From the NCBI GenBank assembly GCA_001683735.1, contig LUGG01000024.1, forward strand, positions 62,001-126,000: a stretch of 64,000 nt of DNA. The letters run 5' to 3'. The DNA is from Grifola frondosa. Taxonomy: Eukaryota > Basidiomycota > Agaricomycetes > Polyporales > Grifolaceae. Every line of letters starts with the position of its first letter. Within the stretch, counting starts at the first letter, position 1. Positions 13,339 through 24,715 of this stretch are shown here, piece by piece. Made by a program: the position numbers and the translations under genes. The notes under the pieces are model-generated. The model ran no database searches, was not told where the DNA came from, and was given only the letters and a program-made list of their open reading frames with translations.

Positions 13339-16300
13339 CTACGAGTCATGAGTCCCAACATTTACACCCGGATGTGTCTTCGCCGACCTCCTCGTACCAA
13401 ATCTGGAAAAGAAACCGGCACCATCGTGGGACGTCGAGCTGCCCGCTCGTGAGCGGAACGACCACGCGGGCGAGGCGGGCCGCGCTGTTTCGAGGGGATT
13501 CGCATCGAGCAGTAGATCCCTATTGCGCGCGGGCTCCTGAGCGTGGTGCTGGCTGTGACTGTGGTGGTGATGGTGATTTTCGACTCTTCCCGAGCGACCC
13601 ACAGTGTGTCGTCCGTCACAGCACGCGCGCACGTTCTCCAACCCCTCGAATCCGCTGTCCGACAGTGTCTCGTCGTGCAGCTCAAAGTCGAGGTCTTCGT
13701 CATCCTGCGCGGGAATATGCTCGAAGTCCTTTGCCGGGCTTTGCACACTGTCATGGCCGGCCCAACGAAGATACTCCACCGCAGGGGTGCCTGACCGCTT
13801 GCCCATTGAGCCCCGCATTGAAAGCTGGGAATGACTACGCTGGCCACGAGGAGTCGTGTTCCATGAATCCGCGCTGATCCCTGTTCTGGCGCTAGGCGCG
13901 CCACGCCGGCTACCGGGACTGGAGAGCATGCTGGGACGATAGGGATGATCGTCATCTGGCAGCTCCCTGTCCATGGACATCGGGCTCAATGGTGCCGCAC
14001 CACCGTTGGGAGAGGTAGCACCCATCGCGCTCGGCCTAGTCAAAAGATACTTCAAGGCCTGCAAGTCGAAGAGTTAGCAATACGAACAAATTCCAAAAAG
14101 AGATAACAGCTGTACATTCAACCAGATATCGTGTCTTTCTTTTCGTAGGCGCAGTGAACTTCATGTCCCGCTGAGGGGTGGTGACTACTACGCTGTATTG
14201 ATAGATACCTGGCGGCATGGGATTAGGGTCAAGCACCGACCGCACGGCCTCGATATAAGCTAGAATAGCCAGGTCAGCGCGTATTCCACGTTCAAATGGG
14301 CAACATACCGCTCTTTGCATTAGATTCCGTAGTACTTGTTGAACCTGGATCCGCTGAACTCCAGTAAAGCGTCCTGGTATACGGATGAACCCAGAAGAAC
14401 CGCTTGTGTCGCCTTTCGCCGTGGCCCTTGCCAATTGCGCGGCGCGTGTACTTGTAAAGGAATTCACCAATCATGGTTTGAGTGATGGCGTGGATGACAG
14501 CAGGATCCGTAGAGCCATTACTGCGACCAGACAGATCGACTGTGCGATCTGGGTCAGCAGCCTGGACGGTGCTATGTCTCCGGATATCAAAGATATGATC
14601 TGATGATGCAGAAGAACGCTGGGAGCCCGAATGGAGAGAAGTGGATGACATCTCTCGCCGCTCTCTTTCTCGGAGATTAAACGACATGGCTGATGCTGAC
14701 GGACTCGACAACGGTGCTCTCGCTGCCGCATTTACCGCAGATCGGAAGCTGCTTGTTGAAGGGAGCTGGCGCAGATTCTGTTGCGACGGAGGCATGCTGG
14801 ACCCATGCTGTCGCATTCGGCCTGGGACGGAAAGGACAGATCCGAATGTGGGTGTTGTCGCACGCTGTATGAGTTCAGGTGGCGGTGGCGAGGACGGACG
14901 TGGTGGGGGTATTTCATGGGGAAGTTTCTTCTCGGGTATAAACGAAGGTGGTAACATGCTGTTAGGCGGGGGAGGCTGGCGTGGTGGGGGAGGAAGGACC
15001 ATCATAGGAGGCCGAGTCTTATCGACAACATTGGGTAACATAGATGGTGTACGGGACCGAGTGACAAGCTCATCCATAACGGAAGACAGTGTTGATTCCA
15101 TGGATCGCCTTCTATCCGATTGGGAAGAGCGCGGATGAGAGACAATGGTTGCATTGGAAGTAGAGTCTCTAATAGGTTGTATTGGGAGAAGGAGTAGGAA
15201 CAATGGGAATTGAAGTGGTTGTCGGGCCGGCTGACGAAGGGGGGGATATGAATTGGAATTGCTGAGAACTGGGGCCGACACGGAATAAGGTGGCTGCAGG
15301 AGCGGGAGCAGGTGTAGGAGGAGCCGCAACAGGCGGAATCCATTCGTCCGTCTGGATCGACATCTCCTTGAGTTCTGGTTTGGGTTCAGTTATGGGCTCC
15401 GGTATTGCCTTTTCAACTGCTGGTGCAACTGGCGGCGGAACCTCGATGAGATCTGCAAAAACGCCCCTTGATTCGTACACCAAGACTGGCACCTCCTCAA
15501 CAATGTCTGCGGAAATCTCTTTCGATTCATAGGTGGGTCGCAAATGCTGCGAAGTGGAAGGGGACGGTTCGATCCCTGAGGCCCAAGATGATACTCCCTG
15601 ACGACTGGGCAGTCGCGACGCAATAATGCTCTCGTCATCGCTCTCGGAAAAGTCATTCTCTGTTACCGTCAAGATAGAATGGAAGTCGTCCGTAGATTCG
15701 GTCGTCGGTGTTGTCATCATCATGCTCCTGGCGTCCTGATATTCATCCGTGTCCGTCTCCATCATGGAACCGGTCTCAGTTGAGGTACCGTCGTCGTCGA
15801 GCGCATCAAAACCAGACGGTAGCAGCGAGCGCGGTTGAGCATGAATGGTCGTATCACCCCTGGAGTCACCGATAGAAACATCTGAGTGAGACACAGTCAG
15901 GACTCCCACCGCAGAGACTTCCTCGGCCTGGACTTCAACGCTTGCAACCGCTGAAGCTGGCGTCTGAATCCCAGCTTCAGCGGTAACGGGTTCGGGAATG
16001 CTCTGAGTCTGAACATCGACATTAGCCTTCTCAATCAAGATAGGCACAGGTTCGGGGATCTCCTCAGTCTGCATGACGATATCCGTCTTCTCGACCACAG
16101 CCGGTACAGATTCAGGAATATCTTCTGTTTGCATAATCATGTCAGCCTTCGGGACAATCACCGGCACTGGTTCGGGAGGCGTCTGTGTCTCCACATCGGT
16201 GATGTGCGCGTCCTCCGTCTGGACTTCCGTCTGAACAAATGTTGGAAGAACCGAAGAGGGTGGTTCAGGCTGGGATACAGGTTCAGGCTCCGGATCGGTA

Positions 16301-18623
16301 TTGACACTAGTGGAAATGAGGACTGGAGCAGGTTGCAAATTCTCGTGCTGAATACCCATCTCCGTGCGGACTGGAACAGGTTCAACATCTGTCTGGAGCG
16401 AGATTTCGCTGGTGACGATCACAGGGACTGGTTCAGGGTCAACTTGAATACCCATCTCCACTGTAACCGCTCCAATCTGAATTGAGGGCGGAGGTGCGGG
16501 TGGAGATGGCATGAGCGGGACCTCGGAACCAACTTGGCAACCGAATTCTGCGGTTTCGACTACAGGTTTGCGCTCCTCCAAAGAATCCGCTGTAGTTATC
16601 GCCAGTCCAAGCTCAGCTGCTAAAGCCTCGGGTTGGCCGATCAAGGAAGGTGGCCGTGCTTCCTGATATGCCGCACCACCCCTAGATCGACGAGGCAGAG
16701 TACCTCCACGAACGGCTCTTGCAACAATAGATTGACGGAGCGGACTGGAATTGGCGGACACAGAACGGCGTAGAATATTAGCAAATGCGGGATCCATGCC
16801 GTCCACACTAGTGCGATTCGAGGGGTTCGGCGGTGATAGCAACACTTGAACGTCCGTCTGGTTATCATCGGAATGGATATCTTTCTCGCCACCTGACTCA
16901 TCATCCTCGTCCTGGAATGAGATAGGAAGAGGCGGAACGGGAGGTATTGGTGAGCTCTCGCCGTCATATTCATCATTGTACTCCGAGGACGGGCTGTAAG
17001 AAGCTCTCTCCAGTCGTTGCATGAGAGTAAGTCCACCTCTGCCCCTACCGCGGCCGCGGCCGCGACCACGTCCTCTCGTCGGACGGTATGGCGTAAGCCG
17101 AGGCTTCGGTTTGGGCTCGAAGTCCTCCTCATCCACAAAGTCATCCTCTTCCTCCTCGATGGCATATCCTGGAGATGAGTCAAGTTTCCGCTTGTACTCG
17201 ATCCGAAGCTCCTTTTCCCGCTGCAATGTACCCTTGAGCGTGTTGATTTGTCTCTGAGCGTGGGCTAATCGTTGCTGCAATGCCTCGATTTCATTACTGG
17301 GATGATTCGGGGCCAAGAAAGGTTTGGAGGGTGAGGGCTCTGGAGACGAATCGCCAAACTCAAATCCATCCGGCGGGAACAGTGCCGAGTTGTCGAGTTT
17401 CTTTCGATTGTTAGTGGATGCGCCACCGGCAGTGCTGAATACGTCGTCTTCTTCGTGCATGCTGGGAGTAACGAGGGTGGAAGGCGCTCCGCCACTTGGC
17501 GTGAAAGGAGAGCCAAAGCGCGGTAGTTTTCTGCTCGCTTTAGCCATCTCAACCTTCATCGAGTCCAACGTCTGCTGCAAATCCGACTTGTCGCGCTGCA
17601 AGCTGGCTGCATGTCTCCGGGCCTGTGCAACATCGGTTTCGTGTTTCGCCTTGAGCTCCTCATACGCGTTCTGCTGCTTCTCGGCCTCGTTCTTGTGCTG
17701 GTCCGCAACCTCGCGTGCGGCAGTGAGAAGCTTGGTCAAGCGTTTGTGCTCACCCTCAAGACGCTGTGTCGACGCCTGCGAATCTGCCAATTGCGTGCGC
17801 AGCTCCTGTAATGTAACCTCAAGGTTCCAGTTCTCCTCTTTGAACTTGTCTGCAGATTGCTCCTGTGCTCGAAGCGTGTCGCGGAGGCTCTCTACTGTCC
17901 TCTCGAGGTCGTCCTTCTCTTCTTTCATGTCCTGCATATTCTTGTCCCGCTCTCCAAGAAGACTTTGAAGGCGACGCACTTCCGTCAGCAGTCCGCTTCC
18001 AATTTCAAAAGCGAACTCTGAAACTGTAGTGAGAGACAGGTCAGAACAATAGATACGATTGGGGACGCACCAACATCATCCGCGCGGTGGGCAGCATTTT
18101 TTGCGCGGCGAGAAGACTGCGCGGCTGAGGAGCCAACTACCAAGGCCTTCGATCGCTCAAGGGGACGTTCAACCGACTTGGGAGATAGGTCCGTGTGATC
18201 GGGGACCAATACGCCGTTGGACTTCGTAAAGCAAGCAATATTCAACAAATAGGATCAGAGACTACGAGCTCGTCTGACTCACCGTTGTTCCGAAGAGACC
18301 TGCTACCGACTCGTTCTGGTCCTCCCACGACTTTATGGTATCCGCCAGCTCGCGGTACTTCTCCCGCACGCCGGAATGCTCGTCCTCGTCTCCGCTGTCA
18401 TCATCAAGTTCCAACGCCTGCAACTGCCTGACCCGTTCCACAAGCTCAATCTGCTGAGCAAGCAACTGCTGCCCGAGCGTGCCTGCCTGCTGGACCTGTT
18501 TTCCTTAATGTCGAGCAAATTCTGGAGGTGTAGACGTAGGTTGCCATTAGAAGAAAGATCGTGGTTGGAAAAATCAGACATGCTAGCGTCGACACTGTCG
18601 TCGCCGTCGGAGAACGTGGCCAT
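13339..18623 (-). CDS. num1: NUM1/Mcp5/ApsA-type cortical dynein anchor
   Basis: This large cortex protein tethers dynein, and in yeasts also mitochondria, to the plasma membrane for nuclear positioning. From the N-terminus: MATFSDGDDSVDASMSD; GTLGQQLLAQQIELVERV; an extended coiled coil (RRLQSLLGERDKNMQDMKEE onward, plus-strand about 17.55-17.98 kb); an acidic middle with an RG repeat; a ladder of QT/GIQVD motifs at 15.92-16.56 kb; and SVMDELVTRSRTPSMLP. The diagnostic PH domain follows: GEFLYKYTRRAIGKGHGERR, KRFFWVHPYTRTLYWSSAD and LKYLLTRPSAM. A disordered tail includes HHHHHSHSQHH. Introns lie at about 18.24-18.28, 18.03-18.07, 15169-15235, about 14.23-14.30 and about 14.06-14.12 kb. The frame at about 18500 must change by one base. 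One extra A in the AAAA run (minus strand, 18499-18502) restores DIKE-QVQQAGTLGQQ, so this is probably a sequence error. The start at 18623 lies 191 bp from the divergent J-protein gene. Confidence 0.9.
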
Positions 18624-18814
18624 CGTCGCCGGCGTGCGGCGTGGTGGTTGAGGTTGGTGTCCGAATTGACGGACGCGCGCGTTGCTCTCGTGCGTCACGC
18701 GCATCACACTTCGCCATATCTGTCACGCTTCGTCTCCTGTATGTTGTCACTATCACTGTCAGGAACATCGGACTCGGGGTATCTGCTTTTGTGCACATTC
18801 AGATTTCATTCGAC
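18624..18814. promoter_or_regulatory. Divergent promoter of NUM1 (minus) and J-protein (plus)
   Basis: Only 191 bp separate the two start codons, so both genes must share regulatory sequence here. I see no canonical TATA box; the short pyrimidine-rich patches are compatible with start-site regions. This is inferred from gene arrangement, not from recognised motifs. Confidence 0.45.
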
Positions 18815-20205
18815 ATGTCTACTGATCAAGAAGAGATCAATCCTTACGAACTCCTCGGTGTGACCTTGCAGTCCACTGAAGCCGAAATACGCACTGCCTA
18901 CCGTCAGCGGTCGCTCAAGGTTCATCCAGACAGAGTGTGTATATATCTCGTTTCTATGATGAATGTTGATTTTGAACATATATCTCTAACGAAGTCTCCT
19001 TGAAAGAATCGCGGTAATCCCGATGCAGGTATGTTATACACACCATCCGGGCTGAAGTCAATTTGATGTCTTTGACCTACTAGCACGCAAGTTTCATGAG
19101 CTCAATCAAGCGTATGAGCTTTTGCTCGACCCTCTGCGCCGTATGGCGCTCGATGCGAAGGTGCGAATCAAGGAAGCGCGGAAAACTCGCTTTGCCTCCT
19201 ACGACGCCAAACGGAAGGGTCTCGTCGAGGAGCTCGAAGAACGCGAGCGAGCTTTAAAGAAGGCGCGTGTTGAAAAGGAGACGGAGAGTAAAGAGCGCAT
19301 GCGCGCGAACGAACGAATCATGGAGGAAGGTCGGAAATTGCGCGAAGATCGCGAGAAGGAGCTCAGAAAGAAAGAATCGGAGAGACTAGAAGCGGAAAGG
19401 AAGATAAATGAGGCAGGTTTAGGCGACGTAGAGCCACCAACACTCGGTGCAGTTATCACCTCATCTCGTACGTTGGATCACAACTTACGTTTCCCACCAC
19501 AGGCGCCTTGGATACTACAGTCCGTCTCAAGTATTCTCTGGCATCGCATCCATCTCTTACGACGACGGCCGCTCTCATTGTGCTTCTAACGCCCTTCGGA
19601 ACCCTAGACGAATCATCAATTGTACTCTCACTTAAGCCTGCACCTCCAAAGCAGCCGAAGCGAGGTATCGCACTTGTACCATTCCACCAGATTGGAGGTG
19701 CTTTCGCTGCAGTATGTTCTAGTGGCCACGCTGAGAATGGATTAGGAGGCATTGAAGTAGCTTGGGCAGAGGGCCGAGAGCCAGAGCTCATAGGATGGCT
19801 AAAGCAGATGGGGAAATTGGGAGGACCCACTAAAGTGGAAATGCGCACGAGTAGCAGCGCAAGCAGGAGCGCAGAGTATTCTACGCACGTATCAGCTGGC
19901 TCTCGTGAGCGACCGGTTCAGACAGCGAACGCTCCATCTGATGTGAATCCACCTCCGTCTGGCGCATTTTCCTCATTTCCTTCGACTTTCGTGCGTCTCC
20001 ACATCCTCATTTCCGCTGTTGGTAATGCTCATTACTGTCCACGGATGAAAAGCCGGATCTTGGTGTTCATTTACAGACCCCGGAATCCAAAATCGATGTG
20101 CCCGGGCTGGACTACGAGTCGCTTACTCTTATGCGTCTTCGTGAGGCAGAGCGCGCACGACTCGAACGGGAGATTAGAGAACGAGAGGCTGCAGATGTCG
20201 AGTGA
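18815..20205 (+). CDS. J-domain splicing factor (Cwf23/Cwc23/DNAJC17 type)
   Basis: This type I Hsp70 co-chaperone family associates with the spliceosome. The J domain is at the N-terminus: INPYELLGVTLQSTEAEIRT, then RSLKVHPDR with the HPD motif at the first exon end, a tiny NRGNPDA exon, and ARKFHELNQAYELLLDPLRR. A long charged coiled coil follows (KARKTRFASYDAKRKG onward, rich in EKEKR). Next comes a region TTVRLKYSLASHPSL ... GIALVPFHQIGGAFAAV, whose length and position match the RRM-like domain of DNAJC17. The last exon, joined across the intron at about 19990-20054, encodes PDLGVHLQTPESKIDVPGLD, YESLTLMRLREAERARLE and a stop at 20203-20205. That C-terminal signature is typical of Cwf23. 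All introns keep frame. Expected location is nuclear. Confidence 0.85.
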
Positions 20206-21059
20206 TCTCCCAGGATATGGCTGTGCATAGGATCACATACGCGGCGAAATGTCGACGTCATGTCATAATCATCTGGTGTGTCGTGTTATCCACTGATGTT
20301 CGTAAGCATCTGAACTTAAGTGCGTAAGTTTATTCGATGGCTTCTCCAGTCCCTTCGTGGGATTTGACCTTTGTATGTGCGTGGGTTCAACGTCTGTTAT
20401 TTAAATAACCGGACACTGTGACCACAGTTATGACGATGAGTGAACCCTCTACGATTCCTTTATGACATGTTACATGTCATCTCCGAATCGCTTCATAATG
20501 AAGTAAGTTGTCTTTTCACTAAATGCTGTGGAACCTTCTTGATCCTCTGTCTAATAATTTTATATGTCAGTACAGTTTCTGGAATCCGGCACATACTTCG
20601 TGTGCATGGTGCGAGCGCATCCGAAACCAGCCTCGTGTCCTCTCCCTTCTACTGTCAGTTTTTTCTATTGGTTCACATTGCATCTTCACCGCTCACAAGA
20701 CGGAGCGCTCAAGTTTTTCAATTAGCACGACTCCTTGCGGTCGTCCTCGAATGGCGACTGTAAGCCTCTCGCATTAAAGTCGCCCTCAGGATGTCGGACA
20801 TGGCATTGCTCACAGTAGGAACCGCGGACCGATTGCACTGCACAAGGAAGAGATGGTGAGATATATGATGAGATGTACTTGGTTCGCCGTGCCGGAAAGA
20901 ACGGTGAGACCGTTCGAAATCCAAATACACCTATGACAGCCACAGCCTCTTGGATGAACATCTTCCGTTGTGAGCGTTGATTCAACGTACCACTTGACCA
21001 CTTTGGAGCGCTTGGGGGTGTTTATAACCCAGAGAATGCACAGGTATTTGCAACTCAAG
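20206..21059. other. Intergenic region, no gene seen
   Basis: About 850 bases between the J-protein and an F-box gene. It is slightly AT-richer than the genes, with short unrelated open frames only. Confidence 0.4.
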
Positions 21060-22214
21060 ATGGTCCCAGTGCTCCCGCCTGAAGTCACGGATTGTATTAT
21101 CGATGCCTTGCACGACCGGCAGACTCTCTGCAGTTGTGCTCTAACTTGTCGTAACTGGCTCCCCGCAAGCCGATACAACTTGTTTTATCGCATCACGATT
21201 AACAAACGCCCGAATTATGATGCTTTGGTGCGCGTGTTGTATGCCCCACACATTCTTCCTTGCTTCAAAAATCTACATTCATTGCAGCTGTGGGAAGATA
21301 AAGAGAGGCCATGGGTACACGTTATCCCTCATGTTTTCTCTATCCATCTGCGAAACGTCAGGTTCCTCACGATCGGCGATTTCATCTGGGACACATTCCG
21401 TCTTCCTCCCAGCTTCTATACTCTCGGCACGCACTTCACTTCCGTTTCTACTTTGGAACTATGCAGTGGACGCTTCAGCACGTTCAGTGAATTCCGGAGA
21501 TTGATATGTGCGTTCCCCCAGCTGTCTCGGCTGTTCGTCCAGGACACGGAATGGAGCCGATCTCCTCGCACTCCACTTCCGTCTACGCATCACGCATTTA
21601 CTATGGACAGGCCGCGATTAGAGTTGTTATGGTTCGACTCCGCCGCTGAAGGAGGCGTAATCACGCTCTTGGACTGGCTCCTCCGTACGCCGTCCGCTCA
21701 GAGCATAAGCGACCTTCAGCTGTGGACACAAGGCCGTTCGGAGTTTGTTGCATGCGAGAACATCCTGGAATCACTTGGGCCTTCTCTTGAACACTTTCAA
21801 CTGTCCCTCGACTGTAGGACCGAAGGTCAGTTGAATTGTTGTTCCACTGTTAATTCTGACTTCTCTGTTTCAGACAGTGTGTTGAATCTGACGCATAACA
21901 GCAACTTACAAACTCTTGCCATAAGAAATGTCGAGGCGCCGACGTGCGATCATGTCCCTATTCTCCTTCACCAAATATCGTCGTACCAGATTCGTGATAT
22001 ATCGTTCCACGTGTCTGTAAAGACTGCTGCTGAGCTTGAGACATGTCGTTCCTACTGGACCGAAGTTGGCACTGTTCTGGAGAGGGCGCAATTCAGGAAA
22101 TTACAGAGGGTCACGATGTGGTGGCGTCCGCCTCCAGAGACCACGGTCGGATTTTGCGACTTTGTGCAGGAGATGGAAAGTCGGCTCCACGATCTAAGAG
22201 CTCGGGGTTACTGA
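21060..22214 (+). CDS. F-box-like protein
   Basis: The N-terminus MVPVLPPEVTDCIIDALHD ... CALTCRNWLPASRYNLFYRI is a basidiomycete F-box-like motif, which would bind Skp1 in an SCF ubiquitin ligase. The rest (about 330 residues) has degenerate leucine-rich units such as LRNVRFLTIGDF, HFTSVSTLELCSG, LSRLFVQDTEW and LQTLAIRNVEAP, likely a substrate-recognition solenoid. I chose the ATG at 21060 because it sits directly before the F-box; an in-frame ATG lies 30 codons upstream. A 48-nt GTCAG...TTCAG stretch at about 21827-21874 has perfect donor, branch (CTGAC) and acceptor signals and is a multiple of three. It is probably an in-frame intron, so the mature protein should be about 16 residues shorter than the open frame. 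Such F-box genes expand quickly in Agaricomycetes; the substrate is unknown. Confidence 0.8.
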   Translation: MVPVLPPEVTDCIIDALHDRQTLCSCALTCRNWLPASRYNLFYRITINKRPNYDALVRVLYAPHILPCFKNLHSLQLWEDKERPWVHVIPHVFSIHLRNVRFLTIGDFIWDTFRLPPSFYTLGTHFTSVSTLELCSGRFSTFSEFRRLICAFPQLSRLFVQDTEWSRSPRTPLPSTHHAFTMDRPRLELLWFDSAAEGGVITLLDWLLRTPSAQSISDLQLWTQGRSEFVACENILESLGPSLEHFQLSLDCRTEGQLNCCSTVNSDFSVSDSVLNLTHNSNLQTLAIRNVEAPTCDHVPILLHQISSYQIRDISFHVSVKTAAELETCRSYWTEVGTVLERAQFRKLQRVTMWWRPPPETTVGFCDFVQEMESRLHDLRARGY

Positions 22215-23174
22215 GAATCTCGGAATGGCTAAAGTAGCGCTTGGATATCCATAGCATGGATCAAATGACTACTAAAGCATATACCTAGTGAGTAGTATGC
22301 TTGATGATATACAAATCGATGTGATTTTCTCAACGATAAGTACAGCACTACGAGGAACTAAAGAACGTCGCGGATCGTGTACCGAATATAATTGGACCAA
22401 TGTGCAGATTAATATACCATACCCCAAATGCAGTTTTCGGCGACCGCTCTCTGTATATTCTCATATTCCGTCAGGTGAAGATGATCGTCGTCTATTTTGG
22501 AACACGGGTACCAACAATATTGTTTACACATTACTTCCTGGACATCAGTTAGTAAGAGGCATACAAGTGTAAGGAGGCTCAGGTCACAACTGCATGCAAC
22601 GAAACCACTAATCGACACTCTCCCACAGATATCCGGTCCCTCGAGGACATTCTTCTTCATCGTCTGAATAATGGTGGCTTGGATATTACTCAGATGCTAG
22701 CAAGAACTACGCTCATGAATCAGCCTCTGCCAACAAATTTGTACCCGATTCAGATCTCGCCCCTCTCCCGATCGAGGTTGCCTCCGACGGTGACCAAGAT
22801 CTCTGCCTGCCTCCTACGCACAGACCATATTCATTTTATGATTTCTATCACAGCAGTAGCAAGTACTCTCTGTCCTTCATACGTCTGCTTTTCAACTTTC
22901 CACTATCCTCTTGCAACGCTCTGACCACTGTAGCCACATGTGCTGCTCCAGTCAGCCATGACATTTCATGGTGATCCTGATTACCTGCCCCACAAAGGAA
23001 CAGCATTGGAATCCACGTCGCTCGTCACAACTTATCGCAGATTGTCTATAGAATTCCATACTCATTTGGGTTGAGACTGTCGACAGCACCACTCCCGAAG
23101 GCTAGGAATCACTACGTCCGCCTCGGCACCGACTCGCAGCCAGTCGTTTTTACATCCCTCAACATACTCTCAAG
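22215..23174. other. Intergenic region with two unexplained open stretches
   Basis: No firm gene. An uninterrupted plus-strand frame at about 22346-22552 (beginning VQHYEELKNVADRVPNIIG) and another at about 22690-22970 (ANKFVPDSDLAPLPIEV) read somewhat like protein. Neither has a start codon, a partner exon or a recognisable family. They may be decayed gene fragments or chance. Confidence 0.3.
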
Positions 23175-24715
23175 CTACCCTGGGAACGGGAATGTGGCAG
23201 GACTCCGATATCCATTTTCCCCCACTGCTCGAATTCCCATTGCGACGTTATCCTTCGCCAGCTGCACCGTCACCTTACTCACGAGGCCCACCGGGATGAC
23301 ATCCGTCCAGAACGGCGCATCTGTCGCCCTCCACACGACCTCGTACCCCACGAGCCCCTCGTCTGTGCCCATCTCCCACGTGAGTGTGCTGTTGTTCGTG
23401 AGCACGGACGTGTCGAGGGTGACGTTCTTCGGCGTGCCCGGCGCCTGCGCGAGCGACCACAGCGCGGCGCCGTTGACCTTCGCGACGCGTGTAATAAAGT
23501 CGAAGTCGCAGAACTCGATCAGGTCTCCGAACTGCTCGCCCGTCGTGGGGTCCACTCGCACATCCTGGTGCTGGTGCGCGAAATTCTCGTGCGGCTCTGT
23601 GAAGCGCGCGGCGGTGAAGCCGCGCTTTAAAAACGGCTCGTGGTCGCCGCCGCGCAGGTACCGGTCAAGGCGATAGACGACGCGCACTGGGATCGTATGA
23701 TGTGAGCTCTTATTGTGAAAGAAGCGACCCAGCAACGTACCATTCATTCCCGTAACGGAGTTGCTGGACACTTCATTGACAAATCTGGCCAGCTGACGCG
23801 CAGGGCTGTCGTTCTCTCCTCCGACGGACTCGCGGACAGCTGTCTGGGCTGCGGTCTCCGTTGTAGGCATGCCCTGCGCGAAGAGCCGGATGCTGAACGG
23901 GTCGGTGGTCCCGTCATCGGCCTTCGCACTGCCGACAATATCGTTCGTGAACATTCCCTGAACGTCTATGCCCGCCTCGAGCAGCGTCTGCGCAAGGAAG
24001 TCCGCGCCGTATAAGTCCTGCTCTTCTCCTGCCACTGCCGCAAGTATGATGGTCGCCGGAGATGGGGCGCGCTTGACCATGATGCGGAGCAGCTCCAGGA
24101 CGACCGCCACGCCCGAGCCATCGTCATCTGCGCCGGGCGCATCGTCGGTGAAGTTCATCAAGTCCGTGACGCGGGAATCGTAATGCCCGGTGATGACGTA
24201 GACCCTGTTGGGGTCCGACGCGCCGCGGATGGTCGCAACAATGTCGCTGATGTTCTGGGCGTGGGAATGCCGCTCGCGGGCTGCTGGATGTAGCTCGGGA
24301 CCGTGATCGTCACGTTCGTGCCCGTCGCCGCGGCCGCGGCCAAGGTGCGCATCTCGGCGGCGAGCCAGTCGCGCGCGGCGCCGATCCCGCGCACAGGGTC
24401 TGTCTGGTTGGAGAGCGTGTGCCGCGTGCCGAAAGACACGAGCTTCGTGATCGTCGCGTTAATGCGCTGCGGGTCGATCTCCTCCAGCATCTGCTGCAAG
24501 TCGGATGTGGGAGACTGAGGCTCCAGAGCACTACCTGGACCTTGCGGCCAGATGTCAGCCGGGGAGCATTGACGAGGGAGGAGCGCGTTTTTGTGTACTG
24601 CTGAAGATGCGGTGGGTGCGATATTAGATGCCGTGTTCGCGAAGATGACGGGCCTGTACAAGGTTGCAAGAATACAAGCAGCGCAAAAGAGATGGAGCGA
24701 CCGAGGGAATGACAT
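23175..24715 (-). CDS. Secreted M28-family aminopeptidase
   Basis: This zinc exopeptidase should release N-terminal residues from extracellular peptides. The N-terminus [20 protein letters not shown] is a signal peptide, followed by a propeptide-like region. The di-zinc core is complete: [12 protein letters not shown] (His ligand), [12 protein letters not shown] (bridging Asp), [15 protein letters not shown] (catalytic and ligand Glu), FTNDIVGS (Asp), and a late His in [15 protein letters not shown]. After the catalytic domain a fibronectin-III-like segment ([11 protein letters not shown] ... [14 protein letters not shown]) closes the protein at 23175. A 54-57 nt in-frame intron lies at about 23690-23745. 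Between PASGIPTP and [13 protein letters not shown] the frame must change by one base. One extra C in the CCC at 24257-24259 (minus strand) gives IPTPQNISDIV, so I treat the break as a probable sequence error rather than a pseudogene. Confidence 0.85.

Noticed and set aside
15169..15235. Stop codon ending the 936-codon NUM1 frame as a true C-terminus
   Set aside because: It lies inside a 67-nt GT-AG intron; splicing joins ISPPS to DSTSNATIVSHP and leads on to the conserved PH domain.
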